From Colwellia sp. (GTDB lineage: Bacteria; Pseudomonadota; Gammaproteobacteria; Enterobacterales; Alteromonadaceae), in NCBI GenBank assembly GCA_013215385.1, contig JABSOY010000005.1, positions 434,001 to 498,000 on the forward strand: a stretch of 64,000 nucleotides of DNA, given 5' to 3'. The position numbers and the translations under genes were made by a program. The notes beneath the pieces are model-generated. The model did no database searches. It was not told where the DNA came from and saw only the letters and a list, made by a program, of their open reading frames with translations. Positions 19,148-27,859 of this stretch are shown piece by piece (position 1 is the first letter of the stretch; the number at the start of each line of letters is the position of its first letter).

Positions 19148-19750
19148 TTACCGCCCATGCTCATTAATATTGGCTTCTAACTTTTTAAGTTGCATCATTT
19201 GTTGCTGTAAATGCTGAAACTCTATTTGCTGTTGCAGATATGTTTGTTTAATTTTGTCGTGGGATTTTTTTGCTAAAGTTAACCTATTTATCAGTAAAAT
19301 TTGCTGATTTAACTGTTCTTTTAGCATGCCAAAAAAGGCGAAGTCAGCCGGTATTAATATGACAGCGTCTAACGCTGCTAACGATAACTGATTCAACTTA
19401 CTCTTTGCAGTAAATGGATTATGAATGGGCGATTTCGGTAATGAATAAACGAGTACTGACTTTAATTGCCATTCAATGGTTAAATTGTTGGCAAGTTTTT
19501 TTGTTTTATCTAGAGGAAGTGTCTTGAGATGATGTATTTCATCCATTAACTGTTTTTCGCTAAGTTGGCTTAATAATAAATAATACTGGCCATAGTTTAT
19601 GTCGCTATTTTCAATATTATCTGTAAATCGAGAATCCCTCGTTGACTGACAGCCACTTAAGACAATGAGCAAGGTAGCGACCATTAATTGTAGATATAAC
19701 ACTAATTTAGCAGGCCTACATTGACAACTTAATTGATAAGTATCATGCAT
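19148..19750 (-). CDS. qseG: QseG-like lipoprotein of the GlrK/GlrR system
   Basis: A 200-residue lipoprotein: hydrophobic leader at about 17-33 with lipobox LSGC, then a helical, Gln-rich C-terminal part likely to form a coiled coil (QQQIEFQHLQQQMMQLKKLE). Sequence conservation of QseG is low, so the call rests on position: its ATG overlaps the kinase stop by one base and the regulator follows by five. In enterobacteria QseG is an outer-membrane lipoprotein that activates the kinase. Confidence 0.75.
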   Translation of the reverse strand: MHDTYQLSCQCRPAKLVLYLQLMVATLLIVLSGCQSTRDSRFTDNIENSDINYGQYYLLLSQLSEKQLMDEIHHLKTLPLDKTKKLANNLTIEWQLKSVLVYSLPKSPIHNPFTAKSKLNQLSLAALDAVILIPADFAFFGMLKEQLNQQILLINRLTLAKKSHDKIKQTYLQQQIEFQHLQQQMMQLKKLEANINEHGR

Positions 19751-21249
19751 TAAACTTGTACTCCATTATTGGCTTTAATGTGATAAGCATTAGGGAGTGT
19801 TATAGCCATAGTTGTGCCACTTTTATCGCTACTATTTTTACCGACTATACTCGTTACCTTAATGGTACCTTGAAGTCGCATTAATAACTCCTTTACTATC
19901 GTTAAACCTAAACCACTGCCTTTTATTTGGCTGTTTTCTGCGGGAGTACCTTGATAAAAAGCGTCGAATATATTTTCTTGCTGCTCTGCTGATATGCCAA
20001 GGCCATAATCTGTTACCGATAAATTTAATTGTGAATTTTGTACATTGCACGCTATTTTTATCTGACTATTTATTGGGGAATACTTTATCGCATTGGATAA
20101 TAAGTTATCCAAAATAACACTTAGCTGTTTACTATTAACCTTGATTTTTATTCTTTGTAGTTCATTAATGACTGTTAAATTCTTCCGCTTAATATCTAAA
20201 GTTCTTTGCTGTAAAACTTGCGCTATTAAAGAAGATAATTCTACTGTTTCAGCATCTTGTAAACTTGTCGAGTCGAGCACGATATTAAAATCGAGCAGAT
20301 CCTCAATCAAACGCTGTAAGCGATTTACACTACTGCGAATGATCTTCGATATCTCTTGTTGCCCAGCATTTAACTCACCGACACTGTTATCATAAAGTAA
20401 CTCTGTACCTTCTCTTATCGCGGCTAGAGGTGTTTTTAACTCATGAGATATATGGCGAATAAAACTCGATTTTTGTAGTTCCAGTGCATGTAATCGATTA
20501 CGCATTATCTCTAGAGCATCAGCAATTTCCTTTATTTCAGGAGAGCCACTAAAGGTCACTTTATTGTTAAAATTCCCTTGCTCTAAATACTGTATTTTAA
20601 GCAGTAACTTTTTCAGGGGATTGGTGATTAAAAAGATGAAAACTGCCGCAATAATCAAAGCAAAAGGAATAATAATTAAACTTGTTAACATATCGTGTCT
20701 TACACCACTTGCCGACGCCCTTATTTTTTCTGCTTGATTAAGTAAAAGGTTATTACTGCGTTCAGTTATTTTGTTTCTAATATTTATTAATTTTTTGAAG
20801 TAATCCTTTAAAGGAATTAATGAAGCCGTTTCTAGCTGCTGCTTAATTAAATACTGGTGCAGGTAGGAAATTATTTCCGATAACTCCTGGCTATGTTCAC
20901 GTAAAATTTCGTCATTTTTAAATACGGAATTTTCGGCTAAATTTACCAGTATATTCTGCTCTTGCTGAAAGTAACGCATTAAAATATCTTGGTCTTTTAA
21001 AATTAAAAATTGGCTAGCACTACGTTCCATTTTATCTAAAGTGAAGTTCAGTTGACGATTAGTTTTTACTAACTCAGCAACATGGAAAATAGCAAATGTA
21101 CTTTGATGAGAAAGCTGAGTGACTTGGCTGGCACTGTAAAGTAAGGCAAGTACTAACGGTAAAGCTACCAAGCTAAAACCTAAAATAGTGAGTTTTTTTA
21201 TGGAAAGTGAACGAATAGCTAACATAGCGGGAAAGTTGATTTTTTTCAT
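19750..21249 (-). CDS. glrK: Sensor histidine kinase GlrK (QseE)
   Basis: Membrane sensor kinase with TM1 near residues 20-38, a helical periplasmic domain of about 155 residues, TM2 (IIPFALIIAAVFIFLI), HAMP, HisKA with SFIRHISHELKTPL (His269 from the chosen start) and HATPase with DYGLGISAEQQENIFDAFYQ and GSGLGLTIVKELL. The frame is open to a GTG at 21345. Starts at 21249 or 21225 fit the short cytoplasmic N-terminus of E. coli GlrK better, but none has a Shine-Dalgarno, so the start is uncertain. First gene of the glrK-qseG-glrR operon. Confidence 0.88.
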   Translation of the reverse strand: MKKINFPAMLAIRSLSIKKLTILGFSLVALPLVLALLYSASQVTQLSHQSTFAIFHVAELVKTNRQLNFTLDKMERSASQFLILKDQDILMRYFQQEQNILVNLAENSVFKNDEILREHSQELSEIISYLHQYLIKQQLETASLIPLKDYFKKLINIRNKITERSNNLLLNQAEKIRASASGVRHDMLTSLIIIPFALIIAAVFIFLITNPLKKLLLKIQYLEQGNFNNKVTFSGSPEIKEIADALEIMRNRLHALELQKSSFIRHISHELKTPLAAIREGTELLYDNSVGELNAGQQEISKIIRSSVNRLQRLIEDLLDFNIVLDSTSLQDAETVELSSLIAQVLQQRTLDIKRKNLTVINELQRIKIKVNSKQLSVILDNLLSNAIKYSPINSQIKIACNVQNSQLNLSVTDYGLGISAEQQENIFDAFYQGTPAENSQIKGSGLGLTIVKELLMRLQGTIKVTSIVGKNSSDKSGTTMAITLPNAYHIKANNGVQV

Positions 21250-21441
21250 GGTAGTCATAAGTAATAACGAGGTGAGTAGTGTAATTTTTTTATGCAAAAA
21301 TACAAGGGTGTCGCTAATTTGAGACAGGTAGTTTTTTTCTTTCACAGCTAAATTATTGACAGAATAATTAGGCTAGTGACTGTTTTTATTCAATATATTA
21401 AAAGTACGCTAAGTATTTATTTAATTTACAATAATTTTACC

Positions 21442-21459
21442 TGTTGCCAAATGACGACA
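21442..21459 (+). promoter_or_regulatory. Possible GlrR upstream activator site
   Basis: TGTT-N10-GACA, one mismatch from the TGTC-N10-GACA GlrR site described in E. coli. It is 64 bases upstream of the candidate -24 element at 21523. Confidence 0.35.
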
Positions 21460-21522
21460 CAATAACTTGGGTTTTATTTACCTTGTTAGTATTTTTTCTT
21501 TTAAATCAGTTGATTATAACTT

Positions 21523-21538
21523 TGGTTTGATTCCTGCA
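21523..21538 (+). promoter_or_regulatory. Candidate sigma-54 promoter of the EF-hand gene
   Basis: TGGTTTGATTCCTGCA keeps the invariant GG-N10-GC spacing, though the bases between are only a fair match to consensus. It is oriented toward the EF-hand gene, with a predicted start about 58 bases before its ATG. Confidence 0.45.
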
Positions 21539-21606
21539 ATATCACATTTGATATTAATTCAATTAATTAAAATAAACTTATGAACTCTATGAATAAAGGA
21601 ATTGAA

Positions 21607-21972
21607 ATGAACCATATTAGCTTAAAAAAAGTCACCTTAGTTGTGAGTACTTGTGTATTAGCGTCTTATTTTGTCAGTGCTGAGGAGAAGGTCGCAAGCC
21701 TTGTTGTACCCACAGTAGAAGCCATCTCAGTACAATTGGCCACAACAGACCGCATAGCAACCGCTATTACTGATATTCCCGCACTATTAACAAAGCTTGA
21801 TAGTAATAAAAATGGTTTGCTTAATCTCGCAGAAGTCGCGGCAAGTAATAACGAAGTACTCGCTAAACATTTTAAAGACATTGACCAAAACGCTGATGCT
21901 GAAATAAGTGCTAGCGAATTAAAACATTACTTTACTGCAGTTAAAACCCCAAAGGTTAGTGCAGATGGCTAA
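21607..21972 (+). CDS. Secreted EF-hand protein
   Basis: A 121-residue exported protein with a signal peptide (residues 1-25, cleavage near VSA-EE) and two EF-hand loops: DSNKNGLLNLAE (65-76), canonical, and DQNADAEISASE (93-104), where the usual Gly at position 6 is Ala. It probably binds calcium in the periplasm. The start at 21607 has AAAGGA 7 bases upstream; the open frame reaches back to 21580. Transcribed divergently from glrK and preceded by a possible sigma-54 promoter. Confidence 0.8.
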   Translation: MNHISLKKVTLVVSTCVLASYFVSAEEKVASLVVPTVEAISVQLATTDRIATAITDIPALLTKLDSNKNGLLNLAEVAASNNEVLAKHFKDIDQNADAEISASELKHYFTAVKTPKVSADG

Positions 21973-22020
21973 GGTTTAGTCTTGGTAAACAGATTTCTCT
22001 AAGACCCTGTTGCCAATATA

Positions 22021-22052
22021 TCCGGTTGTTAAAGATTTGCAGCCGGTTTTTT
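22021..22052 (+). terminator. Terminator after the EF-hand gene
   Basis: CCGGTTG / CAGCCGG stem (one G-T pair), followed by six T residues. Confidence 0.8.
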
Positions 22053-22088
22053 CCCCGCCCCAAACGTTACTATAGAGAAGGTTTTTTC

Positions 22089-22445
22089 ATGAATAACGAA
22101 TTTACTCATACCTCAGCGGCTAAATTGATGCCTAGATTTGTGCAAGTTGCTGACTGGATTTTTGAAGTGAAAACTGTACGTGCTTTACGTGTTGACCAAT
22201 ACGGCAAACCTTATACAGCTATTGCTAATTTAACGATTAATGGGGATACCGCATACCTAGATGGTTTATTAACACGTGAAAATGAAAAGTTTTCTCGTAA
22301 AGACTTTCAAGCTTTCTATAAATTTTGCCAACAAATGCAAGTTAAACAAGCCAACTTCGATCGCTTTAAAAATAATGAGTTAGTCTCTGAATGTATTGAT
22401 ATTCAAGCTATTAAAAGCAAAACCATGCTAAAACTAGTCCGCTAA
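22089..22445 (+). CDS. Conserved-looking hypothetical protein (118 residues)
   Basis: No family recognised. Soluble, no signal peptide, slightly basic, alternating strand and helix character (IFEVKTVRALRVDQYGKPYTAIANLTINGDTAYLDGLL, then FSRKDFQAFYKFCQQM). The chosen ATG has GAGAAGG 7 bases upstream; a longer frame from 22026 overlaps the preceding terminator. It has its own upstream region and precedes a pseudouridine synthase gene. Confidence 0.7.
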   Translation: MNNEFTHTSAAKLMPRFVQVADWIFEVKTVRALRVDQYGKPYTAIANLTINGDTAYLDGLLTRENEKFSRKDFQAFYKFCQQMQVKQANFDRFKNNELVSECIDIQAIKSKTMLKLVR

Positions 22446-22548
22446 AATCTGTCATGACATTTATTTATCTAGGCGTTTTCTCTATTTTTTTAATGAAAAT
22501 GCTTTAAAATATGAGACCTATTAATATCGCTATAAAAGCTCTTCATTT

Positions 22549-23340
22549 ATGTCATTAAATACTGCTCGTCTCGACCGTTTCATTAGTGAGCATTGTAAAG
22601 TAAGCCGTAGAGATGTGCGTTTAATGTTAGCAAAAAAGCGTATTTGTGTAGATGGTTGTATCGTTGATGATATTGGCCTGCGCATTGATCGTTTTGCAAA
22701 AATCACCCTTGACGGAGATATTTTACAGGAAAATAAAGCGATCTACATTATGTTGCACAAACCGATTGGTGTGGTCAGCGCGACAGTAGACAAGCAACAT
22801 AAAACCGTAATCGATTTATTAGAAGAGCAAAATTTATTAGTGAATCAAGCATTAGCTGAAAAAGGCAATTTACACATTGTCGGCAGGTTAGATCTCAATA
22901 CTTCAGGCTTACTGTTGCTAACTAACGACAGTCGTTGGTCTGAGCGTCTTACTTCCCCAGAACACAAAGTTGAAAAATGTTATCAGGTACGCTTACAAAA
23001 TCCATTAACTGAAGATTATGCACAAGCCTTTGCTAATGGGATGTATTTTGAATTTGAAAATATCACCACTAAACCTGCAGTGTTTAAGGTTATTGCTAAT
23101 CAAACCAATGAACAGGGTAATCGATATATTGCAGAAGTAAAATTAATTGAAGGGCGTTACCACCAAATAAAGCGTATGTTTGGTCGATTTCGCAATCCGG
23201 TTATTGGCTTGCACCGAAAAAGCATAGGAAGTTTATTACTGGATGAACAGTTAATAGCGGGTCAAAGCCGGCTATTAACTGATGATGAAGTGCTTGGGAT
23301 TTTCCAAAAAGATATGCTTACTGACAAACCTACTGATTAA
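22549..23340 (+). CDS. RsuA/RluB-family pseudouridine synthase
   Basis: A 263-residue rRNA pseudouridine synthase. N-terminal S4-like domain (RLDRFISEHCKVSRRDVRLMLAKKRICVDG), then the catalytic domain with KPIGVVSATVD, the catalytic-Asp motif GRLDLNTSGLLLLTND, WSERLTSPEHKVEKCYQV and IEGRYHQIKRMF. The SP-EHKVEK-Y segment is most like RsuA (16S U516), but RluE/RluF-type activity cannot be excluded. It converges with the RIO kinase gene, 5 bases apart. Confidence 0.9.
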   Translation: MSLNTARLDRFISEHCKVSRRDVRLMLAKKRICVDGCIVDDIGLRIDRFAKITLDGDILQENKAIYIMLHKPIGVVSATVDKQHKTVIDLLEEQNLLVNQALAEKGNLHIVGRLDLNTSGLLLLTNDSRWSERLTSPEHKVEKCYQVRLQNPLTEDYAQAFANGMYFEFENITTKPAVFKVIANQTNEQGNRYIAEVKLIEGRYHQIKRMFGRFRNPVIGLHRKSIGSLLLDEQLIAGQSRLLTDDEVLGIFQKDMLTDKPTD

Positions 23341-23345
23341 CAAGT

Positions 23346-24209
23346 TTACTCAAATACACCCGCATTGGCATCACTTATACGTTCCAAACGTTCTTGCTCT
23401 TCTGCGAACGCGGCTTTAATTTCTTCTAATATCGTATCAACATTTGCTGATTGAGTATCTTCTTTAAATAAACCGGTTAATTCAGTTTCTGGCGTTAATT
23501 CAGCTTTTTCATATAACGCCCACATCTCTTGGGCATACTTACTTTTTGCTAAGATTGGGGCAAATTGGGCATAATAATCGGTAATATTGTTAACATCGCG
23601 AAGCAACATGCTTTTAGCATTGTTATTTGCAGAGGCATCTACCGCTTGTGGTAAGTCGATAATAACAGGACCGTATTCGTCAACGAGCACATTAAATTCC
23701 GATAAATCACCATGAATTACACCGACGCAAAGCATAAGTTTTACGTAATTCATCATGATCAGATGGTCTTCAATGGCATGTTCGCTTGGCATGACTACAT
23801 CATTTAAACGTGGTGCAACGTCGCCTTCACCGTCGGTGATCAGCTCCATTAATAAGACACCTTCAAAACAACCAAACGGTTGAGGAACTCGAATTCCTGC
23901 GGTTGCTAAGGTATAAAGCGCTTCAACCTCGGCATTTTGCCAAGCATCTTCTTGTTGTTTTCTACCGTACTTTGAGCCTTTCTCCATCGCGCGAGCACGA
24001 CGGCTATTACGACTTTTTCGGCCTTCTTGATATTGAGCTGCTTTTTTAAAACTCCTTTTATTAGCTTCTTTATATACTTTTGCACAGCGAATTTCATCAC
24101 CGCAGCGCACCATGTATACCGTTGCCTCTTTGCCGCTCATTAATTGGCTAAGTACTTCGTCAACCAGTCCATCGTCAACAAGCGGTTGTATTCGTTTAGG
24201 TATTTTCAT
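23346..24209 (-). CDS. RIO-type serine/threonine protein kinase
   Basis: A 287-residue atypical kinase. Gly-rich loop region SGKEATVYMV, ATP Lys in CAKVYKEA, basic insertion KAAQYQEGRKSRNSRRARAM, catalytic loop VIHGDLSEFNVLV and metal-binding PVIIDLPQAVD are all present, so it should be active. Bacterial RIO proteins of this type are widespread in gammaproteobacteria, with unclear substrates. It runs 24 bases after a DUF6172-like gene in the same direction, probably one operon. Confidence 0.92.
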   Translation of the reverse strand: MKIPKRIQPLVDDGLVDEVLSQLMSGKEATVYMVRCGDEIRCAKVYKEANKRSFKKAAQYQEGRKSRNSRRARAMEKGSKYGRKQQEDAWQNAEVEALYTLATAGIRVPQPFGCFEGVLLMELITDGEGDVAPRLNDVVMPSEHAIEDHLIMMNYVKLMLCVGVIHGDLSEFNVLVDEYGPVIIDLPQAVDASANNNAKSMLLRDVNNITDYYAQFAPILAKSKYAQEMWALYEKAELTPETELTGLFKEDTQSANVDTILEEIKAAFAEEQERLERISDANAGVFE

Positions 24210-24233
24210 TAGTTAATTAAATAAGTTGTAAAA

Positions 24234-24557
24234 TTATTCTTCATCAAAATCGTCTTCATCTTCATCGTCTAGTACTTTGACCGCACGGAAGCCTTCTTTA
24301 ACCATTATTTCTATATAAAATGAAGTTAAGCCAGCTTTTTCAGCTTCATCAATATGTTTATTCATTGCCGATAAATGAACAATTTCTGACTCTGCTTCTG
24401 ATAGACCGTATTTACAATCAAAATCCCAGAAATCAACGCCAGCAGGAAGTTTTTTATTTCTTTCTCTTTTTACGTATTTTTTCACATCATGTTTTACACC
24501 TTCAAATAAGCGAGCAACTTTGATTTTTGGGTGGGTGATGTTGAATGTTTTTTTCAT
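24234..24557 (-). CDS. DUF6172-like small protein
   Basis: A 107-residue soluble protein (KTFNITHPKIKVARLFEGVK, then KKYVKRERNKKLPAGVDFWDFDCKYG) with a very acidic tail DDEDEDDFDEE. I recognise the pattern as the uncharacterised family DUF6172, from memory. ATG at 24557 with AGGA upstream is preferred to a longer frame beginning at 24614. Upstream gene of the RIO kinase pair. Confidence 0.7.
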   Translation of the reverse strand: MKKTFNITHPKIKVARLFEGVKHDVKKYVKRERNKKLPAGVDFWDFDCKYGLSEAESEIVHLSAMNKHIDEAEKAGLTSFYIEIMVKEGFRAVKVLDDEDEDDFDEE

Positions 24558-24719
24558 GACGATCCTAAGTAATAAGGTTAAGAGAATTTGTAATTTGTTA
24601 CATATGAAGCGCATTTTACGTTAATTTTTACTTGGGTGCGACCGTTACTCTTTGCTAAAGTGAACTTGGCCAAGTTTTTCCGTATTTTTCCTAACTATTT
24701 ACTAAGGATTTCTCCGATT

Positions 24720-25934
24720 ATGTCACTTTTACTTAAACGCTTTTCACGACTGTTTTTAGCTTCCTTAACTGCCTTGCCTCTTTTAGCTAATGCTAATGAA
24801 AATAATGATTTTATTCAATGTACCGATAGACTGAAAGTACAAGCAATCTCTGCTGGATTCTCTGATTATATTGTCAAGGATGTTATTCCAACACTGTCGC
24901 CGTTAAAAAGAGTGATTGATTTAGATCAGCGTCAACCAGAGTTTAGCCAAAGCTTTGCCGATTATTTAAAGTTAAGGTTAACTAATTATCATATTCAAAC
25001 CGGCAGAAAAAAATTAACTGAGCATAAAGTATTATTTGAAAAACTGTCAAAGCAGTATGGCATCCCCGCGCAGTATTTAGTGGCATTTTGGGGATTAGAA
25101 ACCAACTTTGGTCGTCATAAAGGAAAAATGTCGGTGTTAAATTCTTTAGTAACACTCGCTTGTGATCAGAGACGAAGTGAATACTTTACCTCTGAGCTAT
25201 TTGATTTATTTCATTTAATTGATAATAAAACCGTTACTGTTAAGCAACTTGAGGGCTCTTGGGCAGGGGCGATGGGCCATATGCAATTTATGCCTTCAGC
25301 GCTTAGAAAATATGCTATCGATGGCGATAATGATGGCATAGTGGATGTTTGGCAAAGTGAAGCCGATGCGTTAACTTCAGCGGCAAATTACTTAAACAGT
25401 ATTGGTTGGTTGGAAAAGGAACGTTGGGGGAGACAAGTTAAACTGCCCGAAAATTTTGCTTTTAATAAGGTAGAATTTGATCGCTTCTATACGTTAGCAA
25501 CGTTTAAAGCGTTAGGCGTAACACGTGCTAATGGCACGGATTTATCTGATTATAAAATTGATGCCGAACTCGTTTTACCTGCGGGGGCTAATGGACCGGC
25601 ATTTTTGGTGTATCCTAATTTTAATATCATTATGAAGTGGAACTTGTCAGAGAATTATGCACTTTCTGTTGGCTTGTTAGCTAATCGTATTCAAGGCGCG
25701 GCAGGATTAAAAGTAAGCGATAAAAATAATGACAATAACAATTTATACAAGTCCGCGGAATTACAAGCACTGCAAGAAAAGCTTAATATCATGGGCTACG
25801 ATGTCGGTAAACCCGATGGAATTTGGGGGCCAAAAAGTCGTAAAGCTATCCGTTTGTATCAATTACAACACGGCTTGGTAGGAGACGGCTTCCCAAATCG
25901 AGAAGTTTTGATAAAAGCTGAAATTAATAGTTAA
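24720..25934 (+). CDS. Lytic murein transglycosylase (MltB family) with peptidoglycan-binding domain
   Basis: Cleaves the glycan strands of peptidoglycan. The 404-residue protein has a signal peptide (cleavage near ANA-NE), an SLT-family-3 catalytic domain with FWGLETNFGRHKG (catalytic Glu127), GSWAGAMGHMQFMPSAL and DGDNDGIVDVW, and a C-terminal PG_binding_1 domain (LQEKLNIMGYDVGKPDGIWGPKSRKAIRLYQ). AAGGA lies 12 bases before the ATG; an open frame extends upstream to 24636 but adds no signal peptide. It overlaps the convergent HD-GYP gene by 4 bases at the stops. Confidence 0.93.
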   Translation: MSLLLKRFSRLFLASLTALPLLANANENNDFIQCTDRLKVQAISAGFSDYIVKDVIPTLSPLKRVIDLDQRQPEFSQSFADYLKLRLTNYHIQTGRKKLTEHKVLFEKLSKQYGIPAQYLVAFWGLETNFGRHKGKMSVLNSLVTLACDQRRSEYFTSELFDLFHLIDNKTVTVKQLEGSWAGAMGHMQFMPSALRKYAIDGDNDGIVDVWQSEADALTSAANYLNSIGWLEKERWGRQVKLPENFAFNKVEFDRFYTLATFKALGVTRANGTDLSDYKIDAELVLPAGANGPAFLVYPNFNIIMKWNLSENYALSVGLLANRIQGAAGLKVSDKNNDNNNLYKSAELQALQEKLNIMGYDVGKPDGIWGPKSRKAIRLYQLQHGLVGDGFPNREVLIKAEINS

Positions 25935-27451
25935 TCGGGATATTTGTTATTAACGGCTAGAGCTAGGTCAATATTATCTAGCAATACCTTTAGTACGATA
26001 GGATCAAAGTGACTGCCAGATGATTCAGTCATTGTTTGCAGCACTTTTTCTATTGGCCAAGCCTCTTTATAACAACGTTTATGCGTTAAAGCATCAAAGA
26101 CATCGGCCACGGCGACAATACGTGCGAATATGTGAATGTCTTCACCAGCTAAGCCTTGAGGATACCCCTGACCATCAAATTTTTCATGATGCTGCTGAGA
26201 AATTATCGCCGCTGTTTGTAAAATGGGTCGTTTCGAACCGTGTAAAATATTGTAGCCGATTGAAGGATGATCTTTCATTATGGTCATCTCATCATGATCA
26301 AGTTTTCCTGGCTTGAGAAGAACTGCATCTGGTGTCGCGACCTTACCTATGTCATGCATAGGTGCTGCTTGTTTTAATAAATCACACTCTTTTTGGGGCA
26401 AATCCATTTTTATAGCAATCAGGTAGCTGATTTCAGCCATTCGTCTTATATGATTACCGGCTTCATGTGAGCGCGATTCAACGACATCACCTAAGCGATA
26501 AATCAGATCTTCTTGGGTGTCGATAATTTCTTTATTAAGAAGTAGGTTATCAAATGCTAAGCTGACATTGCCTGAAAATACTTCCAGTAACTTACGGTCA
26601 ATACTATTAAGGTGTTGAATTCCTTTTAAAAAAAGAAGGCTGATTTTATCTCCTTGGCTAGGGAAGTAGCCGACCAAAATATTGTCTTCGTAAATACTGC
26701 ACTTTTTTTCAATAGCCTTGTTTAAGTACTGATATATTTCACTGTCGATAGCGTCGTCGCCATTATCATCACTAATTTGGGCAATAATACGGTAGTCATT
26801 TTCCGAATAAATGGCACCAAAGCCTGTTATTTGTAATAGCGCACTAGCTTGGTCATTACGCAATAAAGAGACGACTTGTTGTAGTAAACCGCTGAAAAAT
26901 TGTTGTAATGTCCGTTGTTCTAAAACATTGCTGGTCGAAGCTATAACTCGCTCTAAGCCGGAACGATACATTTCTTGGTAAATACGTGCTTCTTCAATTT
27001 TTATAATATCGCGATAGGCACGTAATGCTGCAAATACCGTGGTGAATAGTTTTGTTCTATTGAGCTCGGTTTTTTCTTTGTAATCGTTAATATCATAATC
27101 AACGATAACTTTTTCTTCAGGTGCTTGACCGGGTTGTCCTGTGCGAAGCACAATGCGAGTAAAGTGATTTTCTAAGTCTTCGCGCATCCACTTTGCTAAC
27201 ATTAATCCAGCGTCATCAGTTTCCATGACCACATCTAAAAAAACTAAAGCAACATCTTCTTCCTCCGCTAAAACTTTCTTCCCTTCTTCGGCTGAATAGG
27301 CATGTAGAAAGGTCAAACCTCTATCATCTAAAGTGAAGCGTTTAAGCGCCATTTTGGTGATGGCATGAATATCTTCTTCGTCGTCAACTATAACGACTTT
27401 CCAAGGAGGTAGTGCAGGTTGCTCTGTTTGCTTAAGAAATGATAATGCCAT
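25931..27451 (-). CDS. HD-GYP response regulator (c-di-GMP phosphodiesterase type) with DUF3369
   Basis: A 506-residue cytoplasmic protein: receiver (VVIVDDEEDIHAIT, FLDVVMETDDAG), a DUF3369 GAF-like middle (about 170-330) and a C-terminal HD-GYP domain with HDIGK, HPSIGY, QHHEKFDGQGYP and ARIVAVADVFDAL. The metal and GYP residues are intact, so it should degrade c-di-GMP. ATG at 27451 begins MALSFLKQ; the frame continues to 27598 but that extension is hydrophobic and looks spurious. Divergent from the haem-type hybrid kinase at 27860. Confidence 0.9.
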   Translation of the reverse strand: MALSFLKQTEQPALPPWKVVIVDDEEDIHAITKMALKRFTLDDRGLTFLHAYSAEEGKKVLAEEEDVALVFLDVVMETDDAGLMLAKWMREDLENHFTRIVLRTGQPGQAPEEKVIVDYDINDYKEKTELNRTKLFTTVFAALRAYRDIIKIEEARIYQEMYRSGLERVIASTSNVLEQRTLQQFFSGLLQQVVSLLRNDQASALLQITGFGAIYSENDYRIIAQISDDNGDDAIDSEIYQYLNKAIEKKCSIYEDNILVGYFPSQGDKISLLFLKGIQHLNSIDRKLLEVFSGNVSLAFDNLLLNKEIIDTQEDLIYRLGDVVESRSHEAGNHIRRMAEISYLIAIKMDLPQKECDLLKQAAPMHDIGKVATPDAVLLKPGKLDHDEMTIMKDHPSIGYNILHGSKRPILQTAAIISQQHHEKFDGQGYPQGLAGEDIHIFARIVAVADVFDALTHKRCYKEAWPIEKVLQTMTESSGSHFDPIVLKVLLDNIDLALAVNNKYPD

Positions 27452-27859
27452 AGCCAACTTAGGATTAATAAACCTTGTGTTAGGTATAGCTAATAAACTT
27501 AAAAACCTAAAGAATTCTGAAAAAAATATCGTTAGTATTGCATAAGTATAAAAAGAATATAGGTTTATAAAATCTCTAGCTTTACCAACGTTAGGCACTT
27601 ATTTCTCAATCAATAACTTGTGCTATGCTGATAATGTGTTTTGGTATAGCGTTGTATTGATCAGATGGTTTTTCAGTGGCTTAAAGGCTAAACATAGCGT
27701 CTTTTCTATATTTAGAGATAGAGCGGCACTTTAATTTCACCTCAAACATTGAACCTTCTAAAAACTAGGCATAAGATGGGGAAAGAAGTTCATTTTTCTA
27801 CCTATTAAAGACTACATCTCAACAAGGCTGTTACGTTATGAGATTATTAAGGATATTTT

